From Paramecium pentaurelia (taxonomy: Eukaryota > Ciliophora > Oligohymenophorea > Peniculida > Parameciidae), in contig CAJJDO010000109.1 of assembly GCA_905183005.1 (NCBI GenBank), forward strand, positions 260,992 to 324,991: 64,000 bases of DNA, in the 5' to 3' direction. Each line of letters begins with the position of its first letter. The first letter of the stretch is position 1. The notes under the pieces were generated by a model. The model was not told the DNA's origin. It worked only from the letters and a program-made list of their open reading frames with translations, and did not search any database. Positions 24,485 through 35,573 of the stretch are shown piece after piece. The translations under genes were made by a program, and so were the position numbers.

Positions 24485-27400
24485 TCAATTTTTTGCTGCT
24501 TCTAAAATATTTATCATTTAATTCTTTTTCTCATCAAAATTAAACTATATTATTAATAATAGATTACTGTAGTCGATTTCTCAATGTTCATAAAAGTTTA
24601 CAAGAAATATGTTTTTAATATATTCAATTATACTTTTCCAGTTCTATCTCTATTCAATTCATTTATCTTTTTATAGATTAAATCTATAAAAATTGCAAAT
24701 GTAGTTTCTGCTTCTTTATTAAATTTTAATAATAATAATAATCTATTCAAGCAACTTAACATTTGTTTTACAATCAAACCATTTTCCTTTTTATATAAAA
24801 CATAATTTTACTATTGAATCAGTAATATTTGATTTTAGAATTGTTTATGCTTGTTCACCCAATTTAATATATAATTATTGTACTAATTCTAATATAGTCA
24901 AACTAAACTAAGAATCCTTATTGAATAAAGCATCATTCGATTTAACATTCTCAAAATGATAAGGCAATCTTTCTTAAACTTAAGCACATAAGTATTAAAT
25001 GCAATTAACATAAATTACAATTGAATAAATTCCTCCATTCTTTGGATTCCATTTCATCTATTCAAGTGCTTTCAATAAACCTTGAAAAATGTTTAAGTAA
25101 CCTGCAGAAGGATCATCAGGAACAATAATAATAAATGAAATTAAATCCAAGATATATGGCATAATTACTTCATCAATTGGTCTACCATTATAAGTTTCTG
25201 GTAATTCAAGAAGATTTTCAATTGTAGTTTTAATTACTGCTTCACTTTGTGATAATAAATTTAATGATAAACCAACTTAAGCCACTTAAAAGTATTTTCT
25301 CAATCTTGATATTGGATTATCTATTGTAGGAATAGTTATAAAACAATAAGCTATACAAGCCTAATAAAATGAAATTATTTTCTTTTGATTTTTTCCTTTT
25401 GATAATCGTTTACCTCTAAAAATTAAATCTAAAGCTCTATCTATTAAAATTTCAGATAAACCACTAATATTTCCAAATTAACCTCTCATTTCAGCATACA
25501 AATTTAATGTTTATTCTAAATCTTTACCAAAATCAATCTTTTATAATAATAAATTTATTATTTTTGCCAAACTTTTTTATTCATCCTTAGTAATTGATTT
25601 CTTATTATTCAAATTAGCTGTTAATTTAACAATTGAATGTACAGCCATAGGATCAGTTATTTTTTCTTTCTGATCCCTATTTATAATCATTGAAAGCAAA
25701 TCATTACAAACTAATTTCTTCATATCTTCTGGGAAAAATTAAATACAAGTAATAAATGTATCAATCTATAGTATTTCTGATATATCTTAAGAGTCTTAAA
25801 ATATTTTAATTATAAATTAATGTAATTTAATAAAAGTATCTTTACTTTAATTTGTATTTACTTAATCCTTTTCAACCATACTAAATAAATCATTAAATCT
25901 TTATAAAATCAAGAAAAAAAATTAATTTTTCTAATATCCTTAAAATGATCTAAAAATCAATTCAATTAATGATGCCAATATCTCTAAAAATAATGGAAAT
26001 GATTTTATTTATAAAATGTCCTATAAAACATATTCACATATCTCAGAACCAGCAGCTACATTAGTTAATCCTTTAGCTATTTTAGGTAAAAAACAAGCAT
26101 ATAATTAATATTTATTATCTACAGGATAAGCTTACATTATTGAAAATAACTCTAATGCTAATGTACTAATATGAACAGCTTAAAATTATTCAATCATCTT
26201 TTTTAAAACAAAATGATTTTATGTACTCTATCTAAAATGTTCAAATATATCTTTAAATTCTCTCTATAATTATATTTAATTAAATATGATACTTCTGTAC
26301 AATTTTATGAATATTATCTAAATGTTTATATTAAATATGGTTCAAACAATCTTAAATATTAATCTCCCTATATATCTAATTTTCCAAATTTATTTTTTTA
26401 ATTCATATATATAAAGAAATCTTTTAAAGTTGATATAAGATAATCTTTCTCTCCTGAAAATAATTCTGCTCCTATTCTAAATAAATAAAGTGCAAAATAC
26501 AAAGCCTAATATTAATAAAATAAATTTAAACATTAATATAATCACCAATTGCTCTAACTTATTTAATAAGTCTAACAAATATTGGTTTTATTTAACTTTA
26601 ATCAATAAAATAATAAACCTTCAATAAAGTAGCTTCTATATATAATCGAGGTAACAATTCTCTTATTGATCCTATCTTATTTATCCAATTTCTTCCTATT
26701 TCTGAAGCTGTTTCAGAGATATTTGATCCAACTACACTTTATAAACTAATTTCAGCTATCTTTTAATCTGTATATTGTGGATAACTTAATTTTAGTAATC
26801 TCTCAATTACAAACTTACCAAATGTTTCCAAAATATCAATTATATAAACATATTTTACAGGAGCAAAGAGAGGCTTATCATTATCAATTAATAATTTGCA
26901 TGATTATATTGCTAATTATAATGATGCTACTTTATCTCCATTAATCCATTACCTCTTTAAATCTCTTCTGATATCTAAAACTTTTTGTATATATGTTTTT
27001 TATAAAATCATTTTAGATGTTCCTTACTTTGGAGCCTGTGTCTAATATTCAATTTTACTATCTCCACTATATGCTACTTTAGCTTATCCATCAAATTAAT
27101 TCATGGTTTGAACATTGGAACCAAATGGCTAGGTTATAAATTTTTCATACATTTGGTACAGGTTGATCTAAATCATATGTTTTAATTTGAAATATGTTTT
27201 AAAAGTCTTCCCTTATTTCTTACCAATATATTGAAAATTCTCCTGTTGCTTTTAATTATTTCTCTTCTGCATCAATTTCAAGTTTGCCTTCTTATTATTA
27301 TTATTATTGTTATGACTTATTGGGTTCAACGCTTTTAGCCTAGGCTTAAGCTTATGCCTATTCTATTTTTTAAGTTGGTTAAGCAAAAGGTCTAGCTAAT

Positions 27401-27672
27401 GGATCTATAGTTTGAGGTCTGCTTAAGGGATTTGTTTAAGCTTTTTAAGTAGTTGCTCTGGATAAAGGATCAACGAAATTTCCTTTTGTTCTTATTTACA
27501 CATTTGCTTTTCTTCCTCTCTGTATTGTTACTTTTGGTCTGTCTAATCTTAATGGATTGTCTGTAGTTTATTATAATTAAATGGCTCTAGTTTTATAAAT
27601 AAATTCGTAATCCTTCTCCTTAAAAACTCTATAATAGAGAGATCTAATAAATAAATACATTTGTGACGCCAT
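24485..27672 (-). CDS. VPS35L: VPS35L (C16orf62) homologue, retriever/Commander subunit
   Basis: About 1,010-1,020 aa; human VPS35L is near 960. The introns are 27129-27150 (22 nt), 26506-26531 (26), 26198-26226 (29), 24755-24779 (25) and 24545-24567 (23). A further 30-nt in-frame intron just after the start (giving MASQIVFKEKDYEF) is likely. A low-complexity N-terminus with a poly-Gln run (mostly TAA codons) is followed by the VPS35-like alpha-solenoid. The strongest match is the signature ...SNISETASEIGRNW and KIGSIRELLPRLYIEA, with IIDILETFGK before it. In animals VPS35L with VPS26C and VPS29 forms retriever, which recycles endosomal cargo with the CCC complex. Assignment rests on recalled family sequence; the C-terminal exon choices are less certain. 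Confidence 0.87.
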
Positions 27673-27830
27673 TCTGTAAGAATTATTATTGAATAAAATA
27701 TAATAAATATTTCACAATTATTGATAATTCTCAATCTAAAATGTTAAATCTTAGACAGAATTAGGAGCAACTCTCAAAAGCTTTAAGTATTTATCTGCAT
27801 AATTTTTGATTATATTATTCTAATTAAAAA

Positions 27831-29258
27831 TCAACAAAGTGAAACAAATTTTGGAAATCTATGTAAAAAAATTGATTTTTTATCTATAGAATTAATTTAT
27901 AGAATGAACCTTATAATTTTGTCTATTTAATTTGTTTCATCCTTCACCTCTTCAATCAAGCCATCATATATGGCTTCTATGATATTGGCCTCTATGAAGT
28001 CTGGTTAGGTGAAGACATGATTATTCTTAAGACTATGCATCAAATAGTGTTTCTTATTCAAAACAGAAATATGTATTAATGAACTTAATGTAATTAGTTT
28101 TCTTAAAGGTGTTACATCTTATGTTTCTAAACACTTGAAATAACGAATAAGTGAATACAAAATTGACTAACATCTAACTCCATTTGATAATTGAATCATA
28201 AGCTTAAGAATTAGGAACTCTATAATTATTCTTATCAGCCTATATATCTAACCCATTTAACCAAAGTAATTTATTTAGAGTACTCTATTTCAATAAATCT
28301 ATTATAGTTTGATCATTTTTTAATTACTCACCATTCCAAATAGAATTAACATGAATTTAGAAAAGTTTAAAATATCCCTAAATACTATTTCTATTAATTA
28401 AAGAAACTAGTTCTTATTGTTTTATAGATTATTAATCCTAGTTTTAATAAGAATTCATACATGCTTCTCAATTACATTAGTGAAAATATCATAAAATGTA
28501 TCAGAATATGCTTTAATTATATCTTTAATTTTGTGATACTCTAGAGATTTCAAAGACTCTATAGTTCTTCTCAAAAATGAATTATAATGTTTAAATTCTA
28601 TTTATTATTGTATAAAATCTGGTCGAGAATATTTCATAATAAAGTTTTCAATCACATCTTATATATTTGTATTCCTAATCTATTCATTAAGCTTCTCAAC
28701 TTCTTAGAATTGATTTTTAGATATTGAAAGTTCAAATAAGAAAATTTTAAGTAATGTATCTTTATGAATTAATAATTTTGTTTATTCAAATTCTTCCATT
28801 TAAATCAAATAACTCTCCATTTTTGTCTTGTAAACATCTAATAGTTCATTATAAGCAAGTGTCGATAATGAATATTATTTCTCTAATTTAGAACATTCAA
28901 TTGATATTTATTAGGTTCTATATTATTTAATAAATATATTAACATACTTGCATATTTACTTGATTTTTTGATCTTCAGAAATATCAATACTATATTAATA
29001 AACCATATCTAAAATTCCTTATTATTCTACTTCTCTTGATTTTAATTTATAATCCAATTTTAGAGAAAGAAGCTTTTCCTTATTATCAGCTAATGTCTCT
29101 TCCAAAGATTTTATTTCATCTATAATTTTACTAGATATTTAATTTTGCTAATTAAGAGTTTCTTTAATCTGATCTTTAATTTCTGTTCTAATAAACTCAA
29201 CAAAATTTTCAATTCTTATAATTTTGTTTTTCAATTAATTAGCTAATTACCCCTTCAT
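27831..29258 (-). CDS. Coiled-coil/helical protein, 459 aa, unknown
   Basis: ATG 29258, TGA 27831-27833, introns 28438-28460 (23 nt) and 27992-28016 (25 nt). The N-terminal third is long charged helix with heptad-like Leu/Ile spacing (residues about 10-100 and 120-220). The rest is mixed helix with no TM segment. The overall look (N-terminal coiled coil followed by a helical body) is like subunits of vesicle-tethering complexes such as COG or Dsl1, but no signature could be named. The last 40 residues depend on the second intron call. Sits 158 bp upstream of VPS35L on the same strand. Confidence 0.7.
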
Positions 29259-29580
29259 AATTATGATACTGAATAATTTATATGTTTTATTACTTTGATT
29301 TATCAATTTATTATTATAATTTGCTCAAACCTTTTGCATATTATTCTTCAACATTGGCTCGTTCCAACATTATTGATAAATATTCCTCTAATCCCTTTTT
29401 ACTATCAATGTTTTAATTCATTACTTTTTCTGGTTAACCCTAGAAGAAATATAAAATTTAGGAATACAAGTAAATTTGGATAATAAGAAAGTTTCTCTTT
29501 TTGATTCATATTATAATATATATATATATTGATTAATTTAGAGAATGTAAAATTATGGAATAACAAAAATGTTTGAGAAT
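29259..29580. other. Intergenic region
   Basis: AT-rich gap of 320 bp between two genes on the minus strand. An apparent plus-strand open frame at 29295-29483 is hydrophobic, lacks coding character and is not supported. Confidence 0.5.
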
Positions 29581-30947
29581 TCAATATTCCTTTTTTAATT
29601 CGTAATATTCCTTCTATTATCGTTATTGGTATTTCTTATATCCAGTAAACTCTTTTAAGTCATTCTCTAAATGATCTAATTTACTAAATTTAATACTATA
29701 ATATTATTGTTTTCTATTATTATGATATTTATTTTGATTATAATTATAGTTATTTCTTTTCTTCTATTACTAAGTTATAAAATATATATTACATATCCAT
29801 TTTATTAGTATCCATGTATATTGTATTATTTCTATGTATACAATTCTGTTGAATTTGTTTTTTAATTATTTCTTTCTACTGAATTCTCTTTATTTGACTC
29901 TGTTTCTCTAGTTATTTACATTTAATTAATTTGAGTCTCTGTTTATTCAGCATATGGTACTTGATTGTTTTCAGGAATTACTTCTGTTGTAATTATTTCA
30001 ATGGAATTTCTCTTCTCAGTAAATTATGGTTATTATTGGTTTAGATTAATAATGGGTACAAAGGAAAACATTGACTATTGTTCTTACAAAGGAGCATAAT
30101 TAAATTCAATTTTTTCATTTGATCTAATTTGATTCAATCTTTAATTAACAATGTCTGAAGAAGTGTAATCATATTGTTATTTTTCTTGTTGATGATTTTA
30201 ATAGAATTTCTATTGTTAATATTAATTTTATTGTTATTAGTTGGAAAATTATTAATCTTCAATTTATCTATCTTCATAGTTTCTTATATTATTCATTCTA
30301 TATTCTTAAAATTATTATTGTTTTGATTAAACAATGTTAAGAAATTTAGTGAAGTAATCAACTTCCTCCATTTTTGCATTTTGAATTGAATACTTAAATT
30401 TATATTAATAAGTTACTGTAACTTTGCATTATTGGATTTTACTAAAGCTTGTTTATGCTTCATCCTCATTATCAAAAATGATAAACAGTTTTATCATATC
30501 TTTATTTGCTATGTACTCTGCTTCCTATACTTCACATTCCTTAACAAGATCTATTTCTTGTAAAAATTTCTTAAATTCATCTACTTAATTCTTCTTGATC
30601 AAAATTTAGACTTATTTTCTCTCTTTATCAAAGATAGGTCTAATTACATTGAAAGTTTAATCAAAAATCCAGTTGCTATAGTTATATTTGATTAATATCT
30701 AAAAAGCATATATTACTAATATATACATTGACAAGTGCATCTATTCCATAAGGATAATCTATTAATTGTCTAAAGCTTTTTTCTTTGGCCAAACACTAAA
30801 GCATTATACAACCTGTGTTAGGATCGAATTTGCTTAATAGAAAATTGTTTCTACTTAAGAATTCAAAACTTAAAATGCGTCTCAACTATAATAAAATTAT
30901 TTAAATACTTATTAGAGAATACTTTCATCAATAGTTTGCTATTACAT
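29581..30947 (-). CDS. La-motif-like RNA-binding protein (LARP-like), 430 aa
   Basis: Introns 30886-30908 (23 nt), 30699-30726 (28) and 29770-29792 (23); spliced length is in frame. Residues about 9-60 look like a divergent La motif: ILSFEFLSRNNFLLSKFD then GCIMLQCLAK, with the NxFL and G-x-I-x-L positions of the winged helix kept. A region of about 90 residues with an RRM-like pattern (VQILIKKN, KLFIIFDNEDEAQ) follows. The remainder is Gln/Asn-rich with many TAA codons, ending in a basic Lys/Tyr tail. La and LARP proteins bind RNA 3' ends or poly(A). Because the La motif is divergent, I give moderate confidence; it might be ciliate-specific. Confidence 0.68.
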
Positions 30948-31137
30948 GATATTTTATTTTGAATTCAAAATAATTAATGAAATTTATTTATACTATTCAA
31001 TTTATTATAGTAGCAAAAAGATAATATAAAAATTTTAATTTCTAAAATACATATTCTAATTTTAAAGAGATTATTTAAGAACATAATATTATTTTTTTTG
31101 GAGATATTGATATAATTTGATAAAATATATATATAAA

Positions 31138-31946
31138 TCAAATCATGTTTTCTACAAGGTTATTTATTCTTTCTTCTCTATAACCCCATTCTCCTTGTTT
31201 TGTCAAAGGCTTTTTAATTTTACCACTTTTTAATTATCCTTCTGGATGATTTAATTTTAATGGTCTAATAATTATTTAAATAAAATACACTAAGAATTTA
31301 GTAACAAAATCGAAATTCTCTGATGCATTTGCAATTGTATTTACTATATCTTCAACACAAATAATATCCTTTTCACTCATATATTCTTCTATGATTTCAT
31401 TTGATTTTAATGCAATAATTTCTTTTTCTTTCATTATGTGTCCTCTCTTGACAATTAAATCATTAATAATTTATCTTGTTGGTAATCTAAATAAATTTGG
31501 AATCAATACCCATAAGTAAGATAATTTTCAACTAATTTTAACTTCTTCCAAATATCTACAGTAGTCTTCACAAATACAGCTGTATTAACCTTGTTTAATC
31601 TGAATTCCTTCAATATTTTTTGTTATTTATTAGAGATATCTTTAACACTAAAATAATCTAGTTAAAATTGTATACCCTCTAATTCTCACCACAAGTAATG
31701 TTTTATTAATTGGAATAGATTTTACATCAAGTGTTTCTAAATTCTATTTACGTTCCTATTTAAGTTATATAAAGAGAATACTTTTCTTTTGAAATAAGAA
31801 TATGCTGTTTATTATTTACGATATTTATCCACAAACTTTTCAGGATGAATAAAATCTTTAGTCTTTTATTTTTTTTTTAGAATTCTCTCCTTTATTTAAC
31901 GTGCTCTCTCTTCATTAAGACTTGATTGATGCTTTCTCTTTTTCAT
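31138..31946 (-). CDS. Ribosomal protein uL30/L7 family, Rlp7-like
   Basis: 235 aa after four introns (31756-31781, 26 nt; 31688 region 28 nt at 31649-31676; 23 nt at 31487-31509; 24 nt at 31265-31288, approximate within a base or two). The N-terminus is strongly basic (MKKRKHQSS, ILKKKQKTKD). The core has LLVVRIRG, then NKVNTAVFVKTT, YGLPTRQIINDLIVKRG, DIICVEDIVNTIANASENF and FLVPLKLNHPEG, which track L7 positions (RIRG; YKRG; ICMEDL; FLWPFKL). The substitutions and extended C-terminus (LTKQGEWGYREERINN) fit the ribosome-assembly paralogue Rlp7 of the 60S pre-ribosome better than L7 itself. This choice is inference. Divergent from the kinase gene with 102 bp between start codons. Confidence 0.85.
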
Positions 31947-32048
31947 TATGTCTGTAAGAACATATTTCTTCCTTAAAATGATAATGAAACATAATACTAT
32001 GCTTGTGGTATATTATCCATCAACGATTAATTTAAATAAATTCAAAAT

Positions 32049-33610
32049 ATGAATGAAACTCAAATCAACCCAGAGAATTATTATAGATTAGAATGTGTAA
32101 TTGGAGAAGGATCTTATGGCTAAGTTTATAAAGGCATATAATTGGATAATGGAAAGGTAGTAGCTATTAAAATAGTACCATCATCAGGAGAGATTGAATC
32201 ACTCAAAAGAGAAATTCAAATACTTAGAGATTGTAGATGTGATAATATTGTTAAGTATTTTGGATCTTATCATTCAAATGGATAGTTATGGTTAATAATG
32301 GAATATTGTTAAGGAGGAAGTGTTATAGAAATGATTAAAGCATTATAAAATCCTTTACCTGAAGAAATCATTGCTACTATTCTATATTAAACATTAAAAG
32401 GCATTGATTATATGCATAGTCATAAAAAAATACATAGAGATATTAAATGTGGAAATATTCTAATTGATCATTTGGGCAATATTAAATTAGCTGATTTTGG
32501 TGTTTCCACATAATTAGTACATACTATGGCTGACACTGATACAGTTATTGGAAGTCCTTTTTGGATGTCACCAGAGATTCTAGTAAAATCAAGATATAGT
32601 AAAAAGACTGATATTTGGTCATTGGGTATAACAGCTATTGAAATGGCAGAAGGTGAACCACCTTATGCACATATACATCCAATTAGAGCAATGTTTGCTA
32701 TTAAAAATAATCCTCCTAACTCTTTAACTGATTAAAGTAAATGGTCAAGAGAATTCAATTAATTTGTTAAAAGATGCTTAATTTTAGATCCAAAAGAGAG
32801 ACCTTCCACTAAAGATTTATTATAAGATCCATTCTTTTAGAAATACTGTAGAAGTAGAGAATATATTCAATAATTCATTTAAAAATATAAAAAACAAATT
32901 GAATCATATAAAATAAGTAAATAGAAGAAATAGGATGAATAATAATTTTAATTTTCGTAAGAATAAGTTGGAGTACCCTTAGATACTTTAATAGAATGTG
33001 AAGAGGAAGAAGATTTAGGAACAATGATTATCAATAATGTTGATGCTTATTAAATGAATGAGACAGGAACTATGCTAGAACATTAATACGAAGATGTAGA
33101 TAAATATGAAAATGCTATGAATAGAGTGGTATATATTGAATTTATATTTATAAGTCAGAATTTGGATTATAAAGTTTAAATAAGTAAAGAACATCTACAT
33201 TTGTAGAATCTCCTATGTTAAAAAAGAAACAAATAGAAGATAAAATTAATTAATTAAATGAAGAGATGAATTATGAAATTTAAAAAGTAAAACATAAATA
33301 TGTGGAATAAATCAATTACCTTTAAAAAGCTTTGAATTAAATAGTGACTAAAAAACATGATAATAATTAGTCTGTAAATGAATAGAAAGGAATTCAATTG
33401 ACAACAAATTACTGTAAATAAATAGAGTAGAAACATAAAAGTTCAGCACCTAACACTCCTATTTAATTGTAAAAGAAAATAAGATTAGATCAAGAAAACT
33501 AAAATTTGGAAAATCAATTGAAATAAACTAAATTATAATAAACCAATCTATAGTATAATAATATTTTAAATTAGAAAATTGTAATTATAAATTCAGAATA
33601 GATTAAATGA
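32049..33610 (+). CDS. STE20-family protein kinase, MST/Hippo type
   Basis: 511 aa with one intron (33129-33154, 26 nt). The kinase domain occupies residues about 11-265 with all key elements: GEGSYGQVYKG, VAIK, HRDIKCGNIL, DFG, a TVIGSPFWMSPE activation loop and DIWSLGITAIEMAEGEPPY. The ITAIEMAEGxPPY and IGSPFWM(A/S)PE patterns identify a germinal-centre STE20 kinase close to MST1/2. After the intron a helical stretch (KKKQIEDKINQLNEEMNYE followed by VKHKYVEQINYL) lies where MST kinases carry the SARAH dimerisation domain. The remaining tail is Gln/Asn-rich. A Hippo-like or MOB-linked role in cortex or division is inferred from family. Confidence 0.92.
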
Positions 33611-33813
33611 TATTCCAAAATTAGATAATAGTTAAAAGCTAATAAAACAATTAATTAACAGAAAAAATTGATTTTGATTCATAAAATTTTTTGTTTATTT
33701 TTTATTATTTATATAGATGATGTTTATCATAAATATTAATAATAATTGAGTACAAATTATTGATATTGTATGTAAATTATTATTTTGGTCACAAATTAAT
33801 TTTAATAACTAAA

Positions 33814-35369
33814 ATGCCTAGAAAAACAAAAGCTCGTTCTCGATTAGATAAATATTACAATCTTGCTAAAGATCAAGGATATAGATCAAGAGCAGCATTT
33901 AAATTGTTCTAATTAAATCGCAAATACAATTTTCTTAATAATGCAAGAACAGTAGTAGATTTATGTGCAGCTCCAGGAGGGTGGATGTAAGTCTGCGCTC
34001 AAATAATGCCTACAAGTTCAACCATTATTGGTTTGGATTTAGTTCACATTAAACCTATTCCAGGATGTAAAGCATTCACCTAAGACATTACAACCCCATA
34101 ATGTGTATAATTACTTAAAAAGGAAATACCTTAAAAAGCAGATGTTATCTTACATGATGGTGCTCCTAATGTTGGAGCTAGTTGGGCTAAGGATGCTTAT
34201 AATTAAAATGATCTTGTCTTGTCTTCCTTAAGATTGGCATCATAATTTTTAAAGAAGGGAGGAGTATTTGTGACAAAAGTATTTAGATCAACAGATTATA
34301 ATTCATTAATGTGGGTTTTTAACAAATTTTTTACAAAAGTAGAGGCAACTAAACCTTTAGCAAGTAGATTTGTGTCAGCTGAAATTTTTGTTGTTTGTTT
34401 AGATTATTTAGCACCAGAATATATAGATGAGAAATTATTTGATTCTAAATATGTATTCAAAGATACTGAAACAGATATGTTATAGTAATAAATTTAGAAA
34501 GAAATTGTCTCTGTTGACAAAATTCTTTAAAAAAGAACTTAGAGACATAGAAGTGGATATGCTGATGATGTTCATTAAACTGTTTATTAAATGATAGATT
34601 TTGAAGAGTTTCTTCATGCTGATAATCCATATCCAATATTTATTGAATATGCTGGAATCAAAATGACTGAGGAAGCTAAAGAAAAATATTTGGGTCTTAC
34701 TAAACCTCCATAAGATTATCAAATATTGATGGAAGATATCAAAGTATTGGGAAAGAGAGAAATTATATAATTATTAAAATGGAGAAGTAAAATCAAGCAT
34801 TTTTTATCGAAATAAAAGAGAGAATAAAAATAACTACAATAATAAGAGGAACAATAAAGTGCTGAATATGAAGATCTTGATGAAGCTGAAGGAGATAAAG
34901 AAGTAAATGAAGAAGAAGAAGTAGAGGAATAAGATGATCTTGAAAAATTGGTAGATAAATAGAAAGAAGCTTTGGAATAATAATATATTGAAGAACAAAA
35001 GAAAGAATTAAAAGAATAAAGAAAATAAAAATAAAAATAAGCTTAATAAGAAAAGAAATTAGCTGGAAGAGGAATAGGATTCACTCCTTAAGAAGAAGAT
35101 TAAGAATTATTTTAATTTTCTAAACATAAGAATTTACTTAAATTAGGTTATGTAGATGTAGAAGATAAATAAGAAGATAAATTAAAGAAAGAGAAATTAG
35201 CATTTAATAATTAAAAATAATTAGATCAAAATTTAGAATTAATTTATGAAAATAAAAAATAAAAAAAAGAAAATGCTTTAGAAAGAATTAGAAATAAAAA
35301 GTAAGCCTTAGAATCTGAATAAGAAGAAGTTGATGATGAGGATCTTGCTTGTAAACCAATTAAAAAAGT
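33814..35369 (+). CDS. SPB1: Spb1 rRNA 2'-O-methyltransferase, N-terminal part (interrupted by gap)
   Basis: Begins MPRKTKARSRLDKYYNLAKD, the Spb1/FtsJ start. The SAM-binding motif is VVDLCAAPGGWMQV (residue about 50), followed by GLDLVHIKPI, DVILHDGAPNVGASW and KGGVFVTKVFRS, which hold the catalytic K-D-K-E residues of the RrmJ/FtsJ fold. Then comes the Spb1 middle domain and a very charged Glu/Lys/Gln coiled region. Spb1 methylates a guanosine of the 25S/28S A-loop in nucleolar pre-60S particles. The gene runs into the gap at 35370. The frame is uninterrupted up to the gap, and Gln is almost always TAA/TAG here. Confidence 0.95.
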
Positions 35370-35573
35370 NNNNNNNNNNNNNNNNNNNNNNNNNNNNNNN
35401 NNNNNNNNNNNNNNNNNNNNNNNNNNNNNNNNNNNNNNNNNNNNNNNNNNNNNNNNNNNNNNNNNNNNNNNNNNNNNNNNNNNNNNNNNNNNNNNNNNNN
35501 NNNNNNNNNNNNNNNNNNNNNNNNNNNNNNNNNNNNNNNNNNNNNNNNNNNNNNNNNNNNNNNNNNNNNNNNN
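35370..35573. other. Assembly gap (204 N)
   Basis: The sequence right of the gap repeats the left flank: 35574 matches 34548 (offset 1026). The gap therefore hides an unmerged overlap of about 820 bp, not missing sequence. Confidence 0.97.

Noticed and set aside
25860..25970. Apparent frameshift in VPS35L
   Set aside because: An initial miscount of a T run; with eight T the frame is continuous.
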